Notes under the pieces: model-generated
What the model was told of the DNA's origin: nothing
Seen by the model: the letters and a program-made list of their open reading frames with translations, nothing else
Database searches by the model: none
NCBI GenBank assembly: GCA_963719275.1
Contig: CAVRBT010000015.1
Span: forward strand, 118,029-182,028
From: AC-32 sp963719275
GTDB taxonomy: Bacteria; Actinomycetota; Thermoleophilia; Gaiellales; Gaiellaceae
DNA: 64,000 bases
Direction: 5' to 3'
Position numbers and translations under genes: made by a program
Shown: piece by piece, positions 8,132 to 16,063 of the stretch
Position numbering within the stretch: the first letter of the stretch is position 1
Layout: each line of letters opens with the position of its first letter

Positions 8132-9279
8132 TGGACCCCTACGCGAACGAGTGGCTCCAATTCCTCGCCCGCTGGCTGCACGTCATGGCGGGGATCGTCT
8201 GGATCGGGACCTCCTTCTACTTCGTCGCGTTGGACAACCACCTCCGCGACAACGAGTCGTGGGAGATCCACGGCGGCGGCTTCTACCGGATCGAGAAGTA
8301 CGTGCCGGCGCCCCCGCGCCTGCCCGACGTCCTGCACTGGTTCAAGTGGGAGGCCTACACGACGTGGCTCTCCGGCTTCGCGCTGCTCGTCGTCCTCTAC
8401 TACTTCAACGCCGACACGTACCTCGTGGAGCCGGGCGGACCGCTCGGGACGGGCTGGGCGATCGTCGTGAGCATGGCGCTGCTCGTCGTGGCGTGGGTCG
8501 TCTACGAGGCGCTCTGCCGGAGGCTCGAAGGTGAGCTCGAGCTGGCGGCGACAGTGCTGGCGCTGACGACGCTCGCCGCCTGGGGCTGCTCGGAGCTGTT
8601 CTCGCCACGCGCCGCGTACGTGCAGGTTGGCGCGATGCTCGGCACGATCATGGTCGCGAACGTCTTCTTCGTGATCATCCCGGCGCACCGCGAGCTCATC
8701 CGGGCGAAGGAGGAGCACCGCGAGCCCGATCCCGCGCCGGCGCTCGACGCCAAGCGGCGGTCGGTGCACAACAACTACCTGACGCTGCCGGTCGTCTTCG
8801 CGATGCTGAGCAACCACTTCCCGAGCGCGTACGGCCACAGCTACGCGTGGATCGTGCTCGTCGCGCTGATGGTGATCGGCGCCTGGATCAGGCACTTCTT
8901 CAACCTGCGGCACGCGGGGCGGACGGTCTGGTGGATCCCTGTGACGGCGGCACTCGGGATCGCGGCGGTGGCGGTCGCGATCCGGCCGACGGAAGACTCC
9001 GGAGCCGCGGCGGCGAGCGCGAGCGTCTCGGTCGCACGCGCGCGGGCGATCGTGCAGCAGCGGTGTGTGCCGTGCCACTCGGACCAACCGACGCTCGTCG
9101 CTGCCGCGCCGCTCGGGATCAAGCTCGACACGCCGGAGGAAATGCACGCGCAGGCGGCGGCGATCGAGCAGGTTGCAGTCGAGTCGCGGATCATGCCGTT
9201 GGGGAACACGACCGGAATGACCTCGGCCGAGCGTGCCGAGCTCGGCGCGTGGATCCGCGCCGGCGCTCCGATCAAGTAG
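8131..9279 (+). CDS. puuD: Membrane-bound urate oxidase (PuuD type) with C-terminal cytochrome c
   Basis: Integral membrane protein predicted to oxidise urate to 5-hydroxyisourate and pass electrons to the respiratory chain instead of making peroxide. It has 382 residues. The N-terminal block WLQFLARWLHVMAGIVWIGT and roughly eight hydrophobic helices match the PuuD family. The C-terminal ~85 residues form a cytochrome c domain with heme site RCVPCHSDQP (CxxCH) and a candidate Met ligand in IMPLGNTTGM. It completes the set urate oxidase, HIU hydrolase, OHCU decarboxylase in overlapping genes. No soluble uricase is seen in the window. Confidence 0.9.
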   Translation: MDPYANEWLQFLARWLHVMAGIVWIGTSFYFVALDNHLRDNESWEIHGGGFYRIEKYVPAPPRLPDVLHWFKWEAYTTWLSGFALLVVLYYFNADTYLVEPGGPLGTGWAIVVSMALLVVAWVVYEALCRRLEGELELAATVLALTTLAAWGCSELFSPRAAYVQVGAMLGTIMVANVFFVIIPAHRELIRAKEEHREPDPAPALDAKRRSVHNNYLTLPVVFAMLSNHFPSAYGHSYAWIVLVALMVIGAWIRHFFNLRHAGRTVWWIPVTAALGIAAVAVAIRPTEDSGAAAASASVSVARARAIVQQRCVPCHSDQPTLVAAAPLGIKLDTPEEMHAQAAAIEQVAVESRIMPLGNTTGMTSAERAELGAWIRAGAPIK

Positions 9280-9339
9280 GTTGACCCGGGCCATCTCGGC
9301 AGGAGGTAACGGTCCTTCTCGATCCGACACGGTGCATAG

Positions 9340-9400
9340 GACGGCCGCGCCGGCTGAGCCGGCACGGCCTCTTTGGTCGGCGTCGCAAGCGAGCGCCTTA
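9340..9400 (+). repeat. Two-hairpin palindromic repeat abutting a start codon
   Basis: Copy of the dispersed repeat with stems GGCCGCGCCGGC/GCCGGCACGGCC (TGA loop) and GGCGTCGC/GCGAGCGCC (AA loop). It ends at the base before the GTG of the DUF3830-like gene. A strong AGGAGG at 9301-9306 is left about 95 bases upstream of that GTG, as if the element had been inserted between ribosome site and start. Confidence 0.75.
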
Positions 9401-9808
9401 GTGCTGGAGCTCGTGTCCGGAGACTTCCGTTTCGCGGGCCGGCTGGAGGAGGAGCTCGCCCCCGCGACGGTCGCGGCCTTCCGGCGGCTGCTCCCGCTGG
9501 AGAGCCGCATCATCCACGCGCGCTGGAGCGGGGAGTCGTGCTGGATTCCGTTCGGCGAGATGGACGTTGGCTTCGGCCCCGAGAACGCGACGTGTTATCC
9601 CGCGCCCGGCCAGCTGCTGTTTTATCCCGGCGGCGTCAGCGAGACGGAGATCCTGTTCCCGTACGGCCCGACCGCATTCGCGAGCAAGGCGGGACCGCTC
9701 GCCGGAAACCACTTCGCGACCGTGACTGAGGGGCTCGAGCGCCTCCCCGAGCTGGGTCACAAAGCCCTGTGGGAAGGCGCGCAGCCGCTCCGAATCACCG
9801 AGACGTAG
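9401..9808 (+). CDS. DUF3830-like (cyclophilin-like fold) protein
   Basis: A 135-residue protein from the GTG at 9401 (VLELVSGDFRFAGRLEEELA). The blocks VAAFRRLLPLESRIIHARWSGESCWIP and GQLLFYPGGVSETEILFPYG look like the DUF3830 family, small cyclophilin-like proteins recurrently found near amidohydrolase and hydantoinase genes; the family assignment is from memory. No catalytic residues can be assigned. It follows puuD on the same strand, so a role late in purine breakdown is possible. The start is uncertain: an in-frame GTG at 9332 would run through the repeat, while the GTG at 9401 has the repeat in place of a ribosome-binding site. Confidence 0.7.
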   Translation: MLELVSGDFRFAGRLEEELAPATVAAFRRLLPLESRIIHARWSGESCWIPFGEMDVGFGPENATCYPAPGQLLFYPGGVSETEILFPYGPTAFASKAGPLAGNHFATVTEGLERLPELGHKALWEGAQPLRITET

Positions 9809-9947
9809 GCCGTCTCCCGGTCCCTTCCCCCGCCCTCGGTCCCTTCCCCTCCCTTGGGTGGGGATCAGAAGTTCCACCCGCCACCCGCGGTCGAGCGTAC
9901 CCGCGAAACGCGCACGTGTCTGTGACGTTCGCGTGCCAGATGTGCCG

Positions 9948-10934
9948 CTATTTGTCCACAGCCGTGGCAAGCCGGTCGAGTGCCGCAGTCAGCGCATCGA
10001 CACCGAGCTCCACATCCCGTTCGGACGAGAGCTCCTCCGGCGAGTGGCTGACGCCGCCGTTCAGGCTCCTGACGAACAGCATCGCCGTCGGGACTCCCGC
10101 GGCCGCGAGCACCATCGCGTCGTGTCCGGCTCCCGAGACGAGCTCGGGGGCGTTCGGCAGCGCTGCACGAAGCGCTTCGAGCGGAGGCCCGCTCATCGCG
10201 ATCGGATCCTGTCGCCACACCGGCTCGAACCCGATTACCTCGATCAGCGCGTCGAGCTGCTCTGCGGTCGGCGCCCGCGCATCGACCGAGGCCGTGACTC
10301 GCGCAGGCACGACGTTCGCCGCCCCCGGCTCCACCTCGAGCGCCCCGACCGTCGCCCGCGCCCCGTCCCGCGCGGCGTCTCGAACTTGCAACACGAACGC
10401 CGCCGCCTCGACGAGGGCATCGGCCCGCTCGTCCATCGGCGTCGTGCCCGCATGGGCCGCCCGGCCCTCGAATGTCACGCTCCCGCGCGCCTGGCCGGCG
10501 ATCGCCGTCACGATGCCCAGCGGCTCGTCAAGCCGCTCCAGTGTCGGCCCCTGCTCGATGTGCAGCTCGAGGAACACGCCCGGAAGCTCCGTCAGCCGCC
10601 GGCTGCCCATTGGCCCCGACTCCTCGGCGCGAAAGGCGACGACGCTGAGCGGCGCGTCCCCGAGCCGCCCGGCGGCCTCGATGGCTGCGACCACTCCGAG
10701 CGCGCCGTCGAACTTGCCGCCGTTCGGAACGGTGTCGAGATGCGAGCCGCTCCAGAGCCCCGCGTCGCCGCGACGGCCGAAGAGGTTGCCGACGTCGTCG
10801 CTCGCGACGTCGAGGCCGGCCTCCCGCATCCAGTCGGCTGCGAGCTCGTGCGCCGCGTCTTCCTCGGGGGTGTACGCGAGGCGCGTCCCGCCGCCGATTG
10901 CATAGAGCTCGTCGAGTCGCTGGAGGACGCGCAC
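9948..10934 (-). CDS. M20-family allantoate/N-carbamoyl amino acid amidohydrolase
   Basis: Zinc-dependent hydrolase (AllC/HyuC family) expected to act on allantoate or ureidoglycine, releasing ammonia. Its 328 residues show the metal-ligand blocks WSGSHLDTVPNGGKFDG, FRAEESGPMGSRR and LELHIEQGPTLE, the dimerisation-domain motif RAAHAGTTPMDERAD, and SGAGHDAMVLAAAGVP plus SHSPEELSSERDV near the end. It is shorter than the usual 400 or so. It is convergent with the purine operon and shares direction with the MFS gene upstream (9 bases apart), suggesting a carrier-enzyme pair for ureides. Confidence 0.85.
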   Translation of the reverse strand: MRVLQRLDELYAIGGGTRLAYTPEEDAAHELAADWMREAGLDVASDDVGNLFGRRGDAGLWSGSHLDTVPNGGKFDGALGVVAAIEAAGRLGDAPLSVVAFRAEESGPMGSRRLTELPGVFLELHIEQGPTLERLDEPLGIVTAIAGQARGSVTFEGRAAHAGTTPMDERADALVEAAAFVLQVRDAARDGARATVGALEVEPGAANVVPARVTASVDARAPTAEQLDALIEVIGFEPVWRQDPIAMSGPPLEALRAALPNAPELVSGAGHDAMVLAAAGVPTAMLFVRSLNGGVSHSPEELSSERDVELGVDALTAALDRLATAVDK

Positions 10935-10943
10935 CGCCGAACC

Positions 10944-12104
10944 CTACGACCGCAGCGGCCGCAGCAGATGCACGCCTGCGAGCGGAAACACCGCCGCGAC
11001 CGCGAACCCGACGCGCCACGAGCTCGCGGCGACCACGGCCGCGAACGCCGGCGGGACCACGGCGCCCGCCGCAGCGAGCGCGCTCTGTTGCATCCCCAGC
11101 GCGGCGCCGGATCTGGTCCGTCCCGCGATCTCGGCTGCAGCGGTGAACGAGAGCCCGTTCCAGGCCATGGCCAGGCCGCCCGCCAACACGAACGCGGGCA
11201 CGAGCACGGCCAGCGGCGCCGACAACAACGCCGCCGCAACCGCCAGCGTCACCGCGCTGCCGAGCCCCACCAGCCGCAGCGGCTCGATCCGCGTCCCGAG
11301 CCGGTCCGACCAGCGCCCGCCACCGATGCGTAGCGCCGCAGCCAGGACCTGAACGGCGGCGAGCACACCGGCCGCGGCGGCCTCCGACAGCCCGCGCTCG
11401 TCGTGGAGGAACAGCACGAGAAAACCCATCACCGCGAGCTGCGCCACCAGGTAGAAGCCGCTTGCAGAGCACAGGAGCCAGAGTCGGTGATCGCGGAGGG
11501 TCGCAGCGATCGTGCGCGCCTCGAGCACGTCGTCCTCGGCCGCACCCTTCCGCTCGCGAATCGCAGCCGCGCCGAACAGCGCCCCGGCAAAGCACAACGC
11601 TGCGAGGAAGACGAACGCGGAACGCAGCCCGAGCGACGGGAGCACCAGTGCCGAGATCAGCCCGCCGAGGGGGATCGCCGTCTGGCGCACCCCGAGAGCG
11701 AAGCCGCGCTCCGCGGCCGGGAACCACTGCATGACCGCGCGCCCGCTCGCGGCGTTCACGCTCGCGCCGGCCGCGCCGGCGAGCACGACGAGCACGATCA
11801 GCGAGCCGAAGCTCTGCGCGTACCCAGCCGCGATCAGGGCGGCACCGCAAAGGCCGAGGCCGGCGCCGAGCACGAGCCGCTCGCCGACACGATCGGCGAG
11901 CAGGCCCCACGGCAGCAGCGTCAGCAACGTCCCGATCCAGAGACTGTCGAGCAGGACTCCGACCTGGACGAGCGAGAGCGAGTGGGCGTCGCGCAGTGCC
12001 GGCGCCAGCACAGGCAGCCCGACGATCACGGCCGAGAAGGACGTCTGCGCTGCCGTGCCCGCCGCGAGGACGAGCCAGCGGTAACGACGGTGAGCGCCTT
12101 TCAC
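10944..12104 (-). CDS. MFS transporter
   Basis: Twelve-helix major facilitator of 386 residues (RWLVLAAGTAAQTSFSAVIV start; GRAVMQWFPAAERGFALGVR between helices 4 and 5; C-terminal half GSAVTLAVAAALLSAPLAV). The loop motif LLADRVGERLVLGAG corresponds to the MFS signature between helices 2 and 3. It lies 9 bases upstream of the amidohydrolase on the same strand, so its cargo may be allantoin, allantoate or another ureide; this is inference from position only. Confidence 0.85.
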   Translation of the reverse strand: MKGAHRRYRWLVLAAGTAAQTSFSAVIVGLPVLAPALRDAHSLSLVQVGVLLDSLWIGTLLTLLPWGLLADRVGERLVLGAGLGLCGAALIAAGYAQSFGSLIVLVVLAGAAGASVNAASGRAVMQWFPAAERGFALGVRQTAIPLGGLISALVLPSLGLRSAFVFLAALCFAGALFGAAAIRERKGAAEDDVLEARTIAATLRDHRLWLLCSASGFYLVAQLAVMGFLVLFLHDERGLSEAAAAGVLAAVQVLAAALRIGGGRWSDRLGTRIEPLRLVGLGSAVTLAVAAALLSAPLAVLVPAFVLAGGLAMAWNGLSFTAAAEIAGRTRSGAALGMQQSALAAAGAVVPPAFAAVVAASSWRVGFAVAAVFPLAGVHLLRPLRS

Positions 12105-12138
12105 GATGAAGCCTTGTGACGTCGGCCTGAAAGGCGCT

Positions 12139-13611
12139 CTAGAGGCCGAACGGGTTGAACGGCTTCGGGCTCGTCGAGACGATCACGCTCTTCGTCTCGA
12201 GGTACGCGTCGAGCGTCTCGAGCCCGAGCTCGCGACCGAAGCCGGACTGCTTGTACCCGCCGAACGGGATTCCCGGGAAGGCGGTGAACGGCATGTTGAT
12301 CCCGACCGTCCCGGCCTTGATCCGCCGCGCGAGCCGGTGCCCGCGGGCGGGATCCCCCGTCCAGACCGTCGCCATCAACCCGTAGCGCACGTCGTTCGCG
12401 ATCCGGACCGCATCCTTCTCGTCTTCGAACGGGGTCACCGTCACCACCGGCCCGAAGATCTCCTCCTGGGCCACGCGCATCGAGTTGTCGACCTGCGCAA
12501 GCACCGTCGGCGGGTAGAAGGCGCCCTTGCCGTCGGCTGGCTCGCCGCCCGTGACGACCTCCGCGCCCTCCTCGCGCCCGGCCTCGACGTAGCCGTGGAC
12601 GCGCTCGCGATGCTCTTCGGAGATCAGCGACCCGACCTGAGTCTCAGCCTCGAGCGGGTCGCCCACCTTCAGGCTCGAGGCGGCCCTCGCGAAGCGCGAG
12701 ACGAAGTCATCGTAGATCGACCGCTCCACCAGCACGCGAGAGCGGGCCTCACAGCTCTGGCCGGCCGAGTAGTAGATCGCCCACACGGAGCTCGGGATCG
12801 CGTCGTCGAGGTTCGCGTCGGCGAAGACGATGTTCGGGCTCTTGCCGCCGAGCTCGAGGATCAGGCGCTTGATCCCGTCGGAGGCGAGCCGCATGATCTC
12901 CGCCCCCGTCGCCGTGGAGCCGGTGAACGCGACCTTCTCGATCCCCGGGTGCCGCACGATGTGCGCCCCCACCGACGGCCCTGGCCCTGGCACGACGTTG
13001 ATCGCCCCCGGCGGAAAACCGGCCTCGGTGGCGAGCTCGGCCATCCGCAGCGCCGAGAGCGGCGTCGCCGAGTCGGGCTTCAGCACGACCGTGCAGCCCG
13101 CCGCGAGCGCCGGCGCGAGCTTCCAGGTCGTCATCATCAGCGGGTAGTTCCAGGGCACGATCTGGCCGCAGACGCCCACGGGCTCTTTCAGCGAGTAGAA
13201 GAGCAGCGAGCCCCCGATCGGATTCGAGCGCCCGCCGATCGACGCGATCGCGGAGCCGTAGAAGCGGAAGTTCTCGACCGCCTGGGCGAGCTCGGCCTTC
13301 ACCGACGAGATCGCCTTGCCGACGTTGCGCGCCTCGAGCTCGGCCAGCTCCTTCCGGTTGGCGACCAGCGCGTCGGCGAGCGCGTGCAGGAGGCGGGAGC
13401 GCTCTGTCGGCGGCGTCTTCGCCCACGGCCCTTCGAGCGCTGCGCGGGCGGCGTCGACGGCACGCTCGACGTCGTGCTCGCTGGCCATCGCGACGGTCGC
13501 GAGCGGCTCGCCCGACGCCGGCTCGATCAGCTCGCGCGTCTGGCCGGACGACGCCTCCGTGCTCTCGCCGTTGATGAAGAGCCCGTACTCGCGCTTCGTG
13601 ACAACCGCCAT
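12139..13611 (-). CDS. NAD(P)-dependent aldehyde dehydrogenase
   Basis: Soluble ALDH-superfamily enzyme oxidising an aldehyde to an acid. The 490 residues from the ATG at 13611 (MAVVTKREYGLFINGESTEA) match the usual length. Cofactor and catalytic blocks are seen: VPWNYPLMMTTWKLAPALAA, KPDSATPLSALRMAELA, FTGSTATGAEIMR, LILELGGKSPNIVFADANLD (catalytic Glu) and SAGQSCEARSRVL (catalytic Cys), then EIFGPVVTV and PFGGYKQSGFGRE. The substrate is not evident; betaine-aldehyde and 4-(gamma-)aminobutyraldehyde-type enzymes are closest in style. It is divergent from the Asp-box gene at 13699. Confidence 0.93.
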   Translation of the reverse strand: MAVVTKREYGLFINGESTEASSGQTRELIEPASGEPLATVAMASEHDVERAVDAARAALEGPWAKTPPTERSRLLHALADALVANRKELAELEARNVGKAISSVKAELAQAVENFRFYGSAIASIGGRSNPIGGSLLFYSLKEPVGVCGQIVPWNYPLMMTTWKLAPALAAGCTVVLKPDSATPLSALRMAELATEAGFPPGAINVVPGPGPSVGAHIVRHPGIEKVAFTGSTATGAEIMRLASDGIKRLILELGGKSPNIVFADANLDDAIPSSVWAIYYSAGQSCEARSRVLVERSIYDDFVSRFARAASSLKVGDPLEAETQVGSLISEEHRERVHGYVEAGREEGAEVVTGGEPADGKGAFYPPTVLAQVDNSMRVAQEEIFGPVVTVTPFEDEKDAVRIANDVRYGLMATVWTGDPARGHRLARRIKAGTVGINMPFTAFPGIPFGGYKQSGFGRELGLETLDAYLETKSVIVSTSPKPFNPFGL

Positions 13612-13698
13612 GCGGGCCGGAAGATACCGCTTGTGGACCGGTTGACCCGATGCCGGGAGGGTCGTACCATCGGCCGCGTTCCGACGCGGGGGGTCTCG

Positions 13699-15177
13699 AT
13701 GCTCAAACGCCGGGTTCTGGTTGGCGCCTTCGCCGCGGCGCTTGCGATTGCGACGGGGACGGCGCTCTCGCAGTGGGCGGCGACGAGCTCGGCACCGTCC
13801 CGCGAAGCCGCCACGCGTGGGGGCGCCCTCGAAGGGCAGGAAGAAGACGAGGTCGCGGCGGAGCGCTTGGAGGCGCTCGCCGAGGCGCGGGCACGGGGCC
13901 TGTTCGGTGCCAAGGCAGCCCCGACCACGCGACCGGCACCCGGGTGGGTGGGCTCGCGGCTTCTGAACGCGACCGCCGACGACTGGGAACCGGCGGTCGC
14001 GACCGACCCGGCGGCGCCGTACGTCTACCTGCTCACCACCCGCTACGGCGTGCAGCCTCCGGGCTGCTCCAACCACTGCCCTTCGCCGTTCATCGCGCTG
14101 ACGAGCTCGCCGAACGGGGGTGCGACGTTCGGCGCGCAGACCGCGCTGTGCCTGTGCCTCGGCTCGAAGGCCCAGTACGACCCGACCATCGAGGTGGTTC
14201 CGAACACGGGCGCCGTCTACTCCGTCTTCCTGAACGGCGACCGCCACAACGGCTTCTCGACGGTCTTCACGAAGTCGACCGACCACGGCGCGACGTGGTC
14301 CGCGCCCGTGCACGTCTACGGGAACGTCTCGTGGACGGACAAGCCGGAGGTCGCAACCAGCGCGTCCGGGAAGGACATCTACGTCTCGTGGAACGGCCCG
14401 CAGGGCGGCGACCTGTACGTCGGGCAGTCCCACGACTACGGCGCGACCTGGACGCAGCAGAAGCTGACCGACTCGAAGCGCTACTACTACGCCTACGACG
14501 GGCGCGTGCTCCCCGACGGGACGGTCGTCTTCTCGGAGAGCAGCCTCCAGTACTCCGGCTCGACGACGGTGGAGGGAGAGGTCTGGCACCACGCGATCGT
14601 CTCGCGCGACGGCGGAGCGGCCTGGGAGAACGTCGTCGTCGCGAGGGTGCCCATCGGGGAGGCGTGCGTCGCCGACGGCTGCAAGCCCGATTTCTACATC
14701 GGCCAGACGTCGGTCGTGTCCGACACGCCGGCCCACCTCGTCCTCGCCTACGAAGGGCCAAGTGTGGCCGGCGGCCCGCAGCAGGTCTACGTCTCCGCGT
14801 CGTCGGACGAGGGCCGCAGCTGGAGCGCAGGTGTCCCGATCTCGGTTGCCGGAGAGGATGCGACACAACCCCGGCTCGCGTCGTTCGGCGGAAGCACTCG
14901 TCTCTGGTACATGCAGACGGCCGGCGGCGACAATCCCGACGCCTGGAACGTCCTGTATCGGAACTCGGCCGACGGAGGGACGACGTGGTCGGTTCCGGTG
15001 AAGATCTCGGATGCGCCCGCCGGAGCGGCCGGCTACGTCGGCGCGGACGGGTTCGCGGAGGTCTACGGCGACTACGGCGAGATCGCCGTCACGAACACGG
15101 GCAAGACCGTTGCCGCCTGGGGCGAGGGCTTCTCCTACACGGGACCCGGCGGCACCTGGTTCAACGTGCAGCGCTGA
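13699..15177 (+). CDS. Secreted Asp-box/BNR-repeat protein (492 aa)
   Basis: Exported beta-propeller-type protein. It starts MLKRRVLVGAFAAALAIATG, a positively charged plus hydrophobic signal peptide, followed by a charged region (EGQEEDEVAAERLEALAEAR). Five Asp boxes (SxDxGxTW) are visible: STDHGATWSAP, SHDYGATWTQQ, SRDGGAAWEN, SSDEGRSWSAG and SADGGTTWSVP. Such repeats occur in sialidases and sortilin-like proteins, but no sialidase RIP arginine motif or catalytic pair was recognised, so it is probably a binding or structural propeller. Same general class as the proteins at 30243, 32087 and 48-64 kb, but standing alone here. Confidence 0.85.
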   Translation: MLKRRVLVGAFAAALAIATGTALSQWAATSSAPSREAATRGGALEGQEEDEVAAERLEALAEARARGLFGAKAAPTTRPAPGWVGSRLLNATADDWEPAVATDPAAPYVYLLTTRYGVQPPGCSNHCPSPFIALTSSPNGGATFGAQTALCLCLGSKAQYDPTIEVVPNTGAVYSVFLNGDRHNGFSTVFTKSTDHGATWSAPVHVYGNVSWTDKPEVATSASGKDIYVSWNGPQGGDLYVGQSHDYGATWTQQKLTDSKRYYYAYDGRVLPDGTVVFSESSLQYSGSTTVEGEVWHHAIVSRDGGAAWENVVVARVPIGEACVADGCKPDFYIGQTSVVSDTPAHLVLAYEGPSVAGGPQQVYVSASSDEGRSWSAGVPISVAGEDATQPRLASFGGSTRLWYMQTAGGDNPDAWNVLYRNSADGGTTWSVPVKISDAPAGAAGYVGADGFAEVYGDYGEIAVTNTGKTVAAWGEGFSYTGPGGTWFNVQR

Positions 15178-15218
15178 GCGCCGCGGCGGCCGGGGAGCCG
15201 ATCGGGGATACTGGGTGC

Positions 15219-15470
15219 GTGAGCGACAACCTCGAGGTCCAGGCTGCGCGGATTCCGGATCGCGACCGGCTGCTGGCGGAGCTGCGCGAGGCCGGCCTTG
15301 ACGCGAGGCCGGTGGACGAGGTCGGGATCGAAGTCCGGGTGGGCGACCAAGCCGAAGAGGTCGCCGACGAGGTCTTCTCGCACGTCGAGGACGTGACGAT
15401 GCGGATCGGCGCCAACTTCGTGCCGATCAAGCACGAGGGCGTCATCTACGTCCGCCCGCCGCTGAGCTGA
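15219..15470 (+). CDS. Small conserved-looking protein of unknown function
   Basis: An 83-residue acidic protein starting at a GTG (VSDNLEVQAARIPDRDRLLA) shortly after the Asp-box gene. It has a balanced alpha/beta pattern with valine-rich strands (VGIEVRVGD, VTMRIGANFVPI, VIYVRPPL). There is no signal peptide, metal motif or membrane segment. Coding support comes from codon bias and position between two plus-strand genes. I do not recognise the family. Confidence 0.55.
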   Translation: MSDNLEVQAARIPDRDRLLAELREAGLDARPVDEVGIEVRVGDQAEEVADEVFSHVEDVTMRIGANFVPIKHEGVIYVRPPLS

Positions 15471-15514
15471 TCCCCGGACTGCACCCGCCGGACCCCCCGC
15501 TGAGCGACGGGGTC

Positions 15515-16063
15515 GTGACCCTGCGGGTTCCGGACGAGACTCGGGACGCCGCCTCGCTGCGGCACTTCGAGGATCCGGAGATCGTGCGCTGGCTCCTGGG
15601 CGGGCCGCCGCAGCCGCCGGACCCGAGCAGCGCCTTCGCGCAGCAGTTGGCGTGGTGGCGGGCCGGAACGAACGCCGCCTTCTCGATCGACGCCGAGGGC
15701 CACGACGAGCGAGTCGGGGTGACGCGCGTGATGTTCGGGCTTGTCGACCCGTTCGGCTTCGCGGAGATCGGCTACATCCTCTTTCCCGACGGGCGCGGCC
15801 GCGGGTACGCGACGCGGGCGGTCAGGCTCGTCGCGGCCTGGGTCTTCGACGACCTGGGACTTGGGCGCCTCCAGGCGCGGACCTCGCCGGGAAACGTCGC
15901 GTCGGAGCACGTGCTGGAACGGGTCGGCTTCCGGCGCGAGGGGCTTGCGCGCTCCGGGTTCGTGCTCCCCGAGAGCCGCGAGTGGGTCGACACGACGATG
16001 TGGTCGTTGCTGCCGGGCGAGGTCGCTAGGCCGAGAGGTCGGCCGCCAGCACGCGCGAGGTAA
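15515..16063 (+). CDS. GNAT-family N-acetyltransferase
   Basis: Acetyl-CoA-dependent acetyltransferase of the RimJ/RimL type. The 182-residue protein from a GTG (VTLRVPDETRDAASLRHFED) has the acetyl-CoA pyrophosphate loop GRGRGYATRAVRLVAAW (motif A, Q/RxxGxG/A) and the motif-B region RTSPGNVASEHVLERVGFRREG. The target is unknown; it may be a protein N-terminus or a small amine. It ends convergently with, and overlaps by 38 bases, the metallopeptidase-like gene on the other strand. Confidence 0.85.
   Translation: MTLRVPDETRDAASLRHFEDPEIVRWLLGGPPQPPDPSSAFAQQLAWWRAGTNAAFSIDAEGHDERVGVTRVMFGLVDPFGFAEIGYILFPDGRGRGYATRAVRLVAAWVFDDLGLGRLQARTSPGNVASEHVLERVGFRREGLARSGFVLPESREWVDTTMWSLLPGEVARPRGRPPARAR

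Noticed and set aside
12106..13698. Plus-strand extension of the 13699 Asp-box gene over the ALDH
   Set aside because: The signal peptide at 13699 marks the real N-terminus; the extension is antisense to the ALDH.
12139..14868. A 909-residue minus-strand protein extending the aldehyde dehydrogenase
   Set aside because: The part upstream of 13611 is antisense to the Asp-box gene and has the arginine-rich composition of a shadow frame; the ALDH begins normally at 13611.
13699..15177. Sialidase
   Set aside because: Asp boxes are present, but the RIP arginine motif and the catalytic Tyr/Glu context were not found; Asp boxes alone are not diagnostic.
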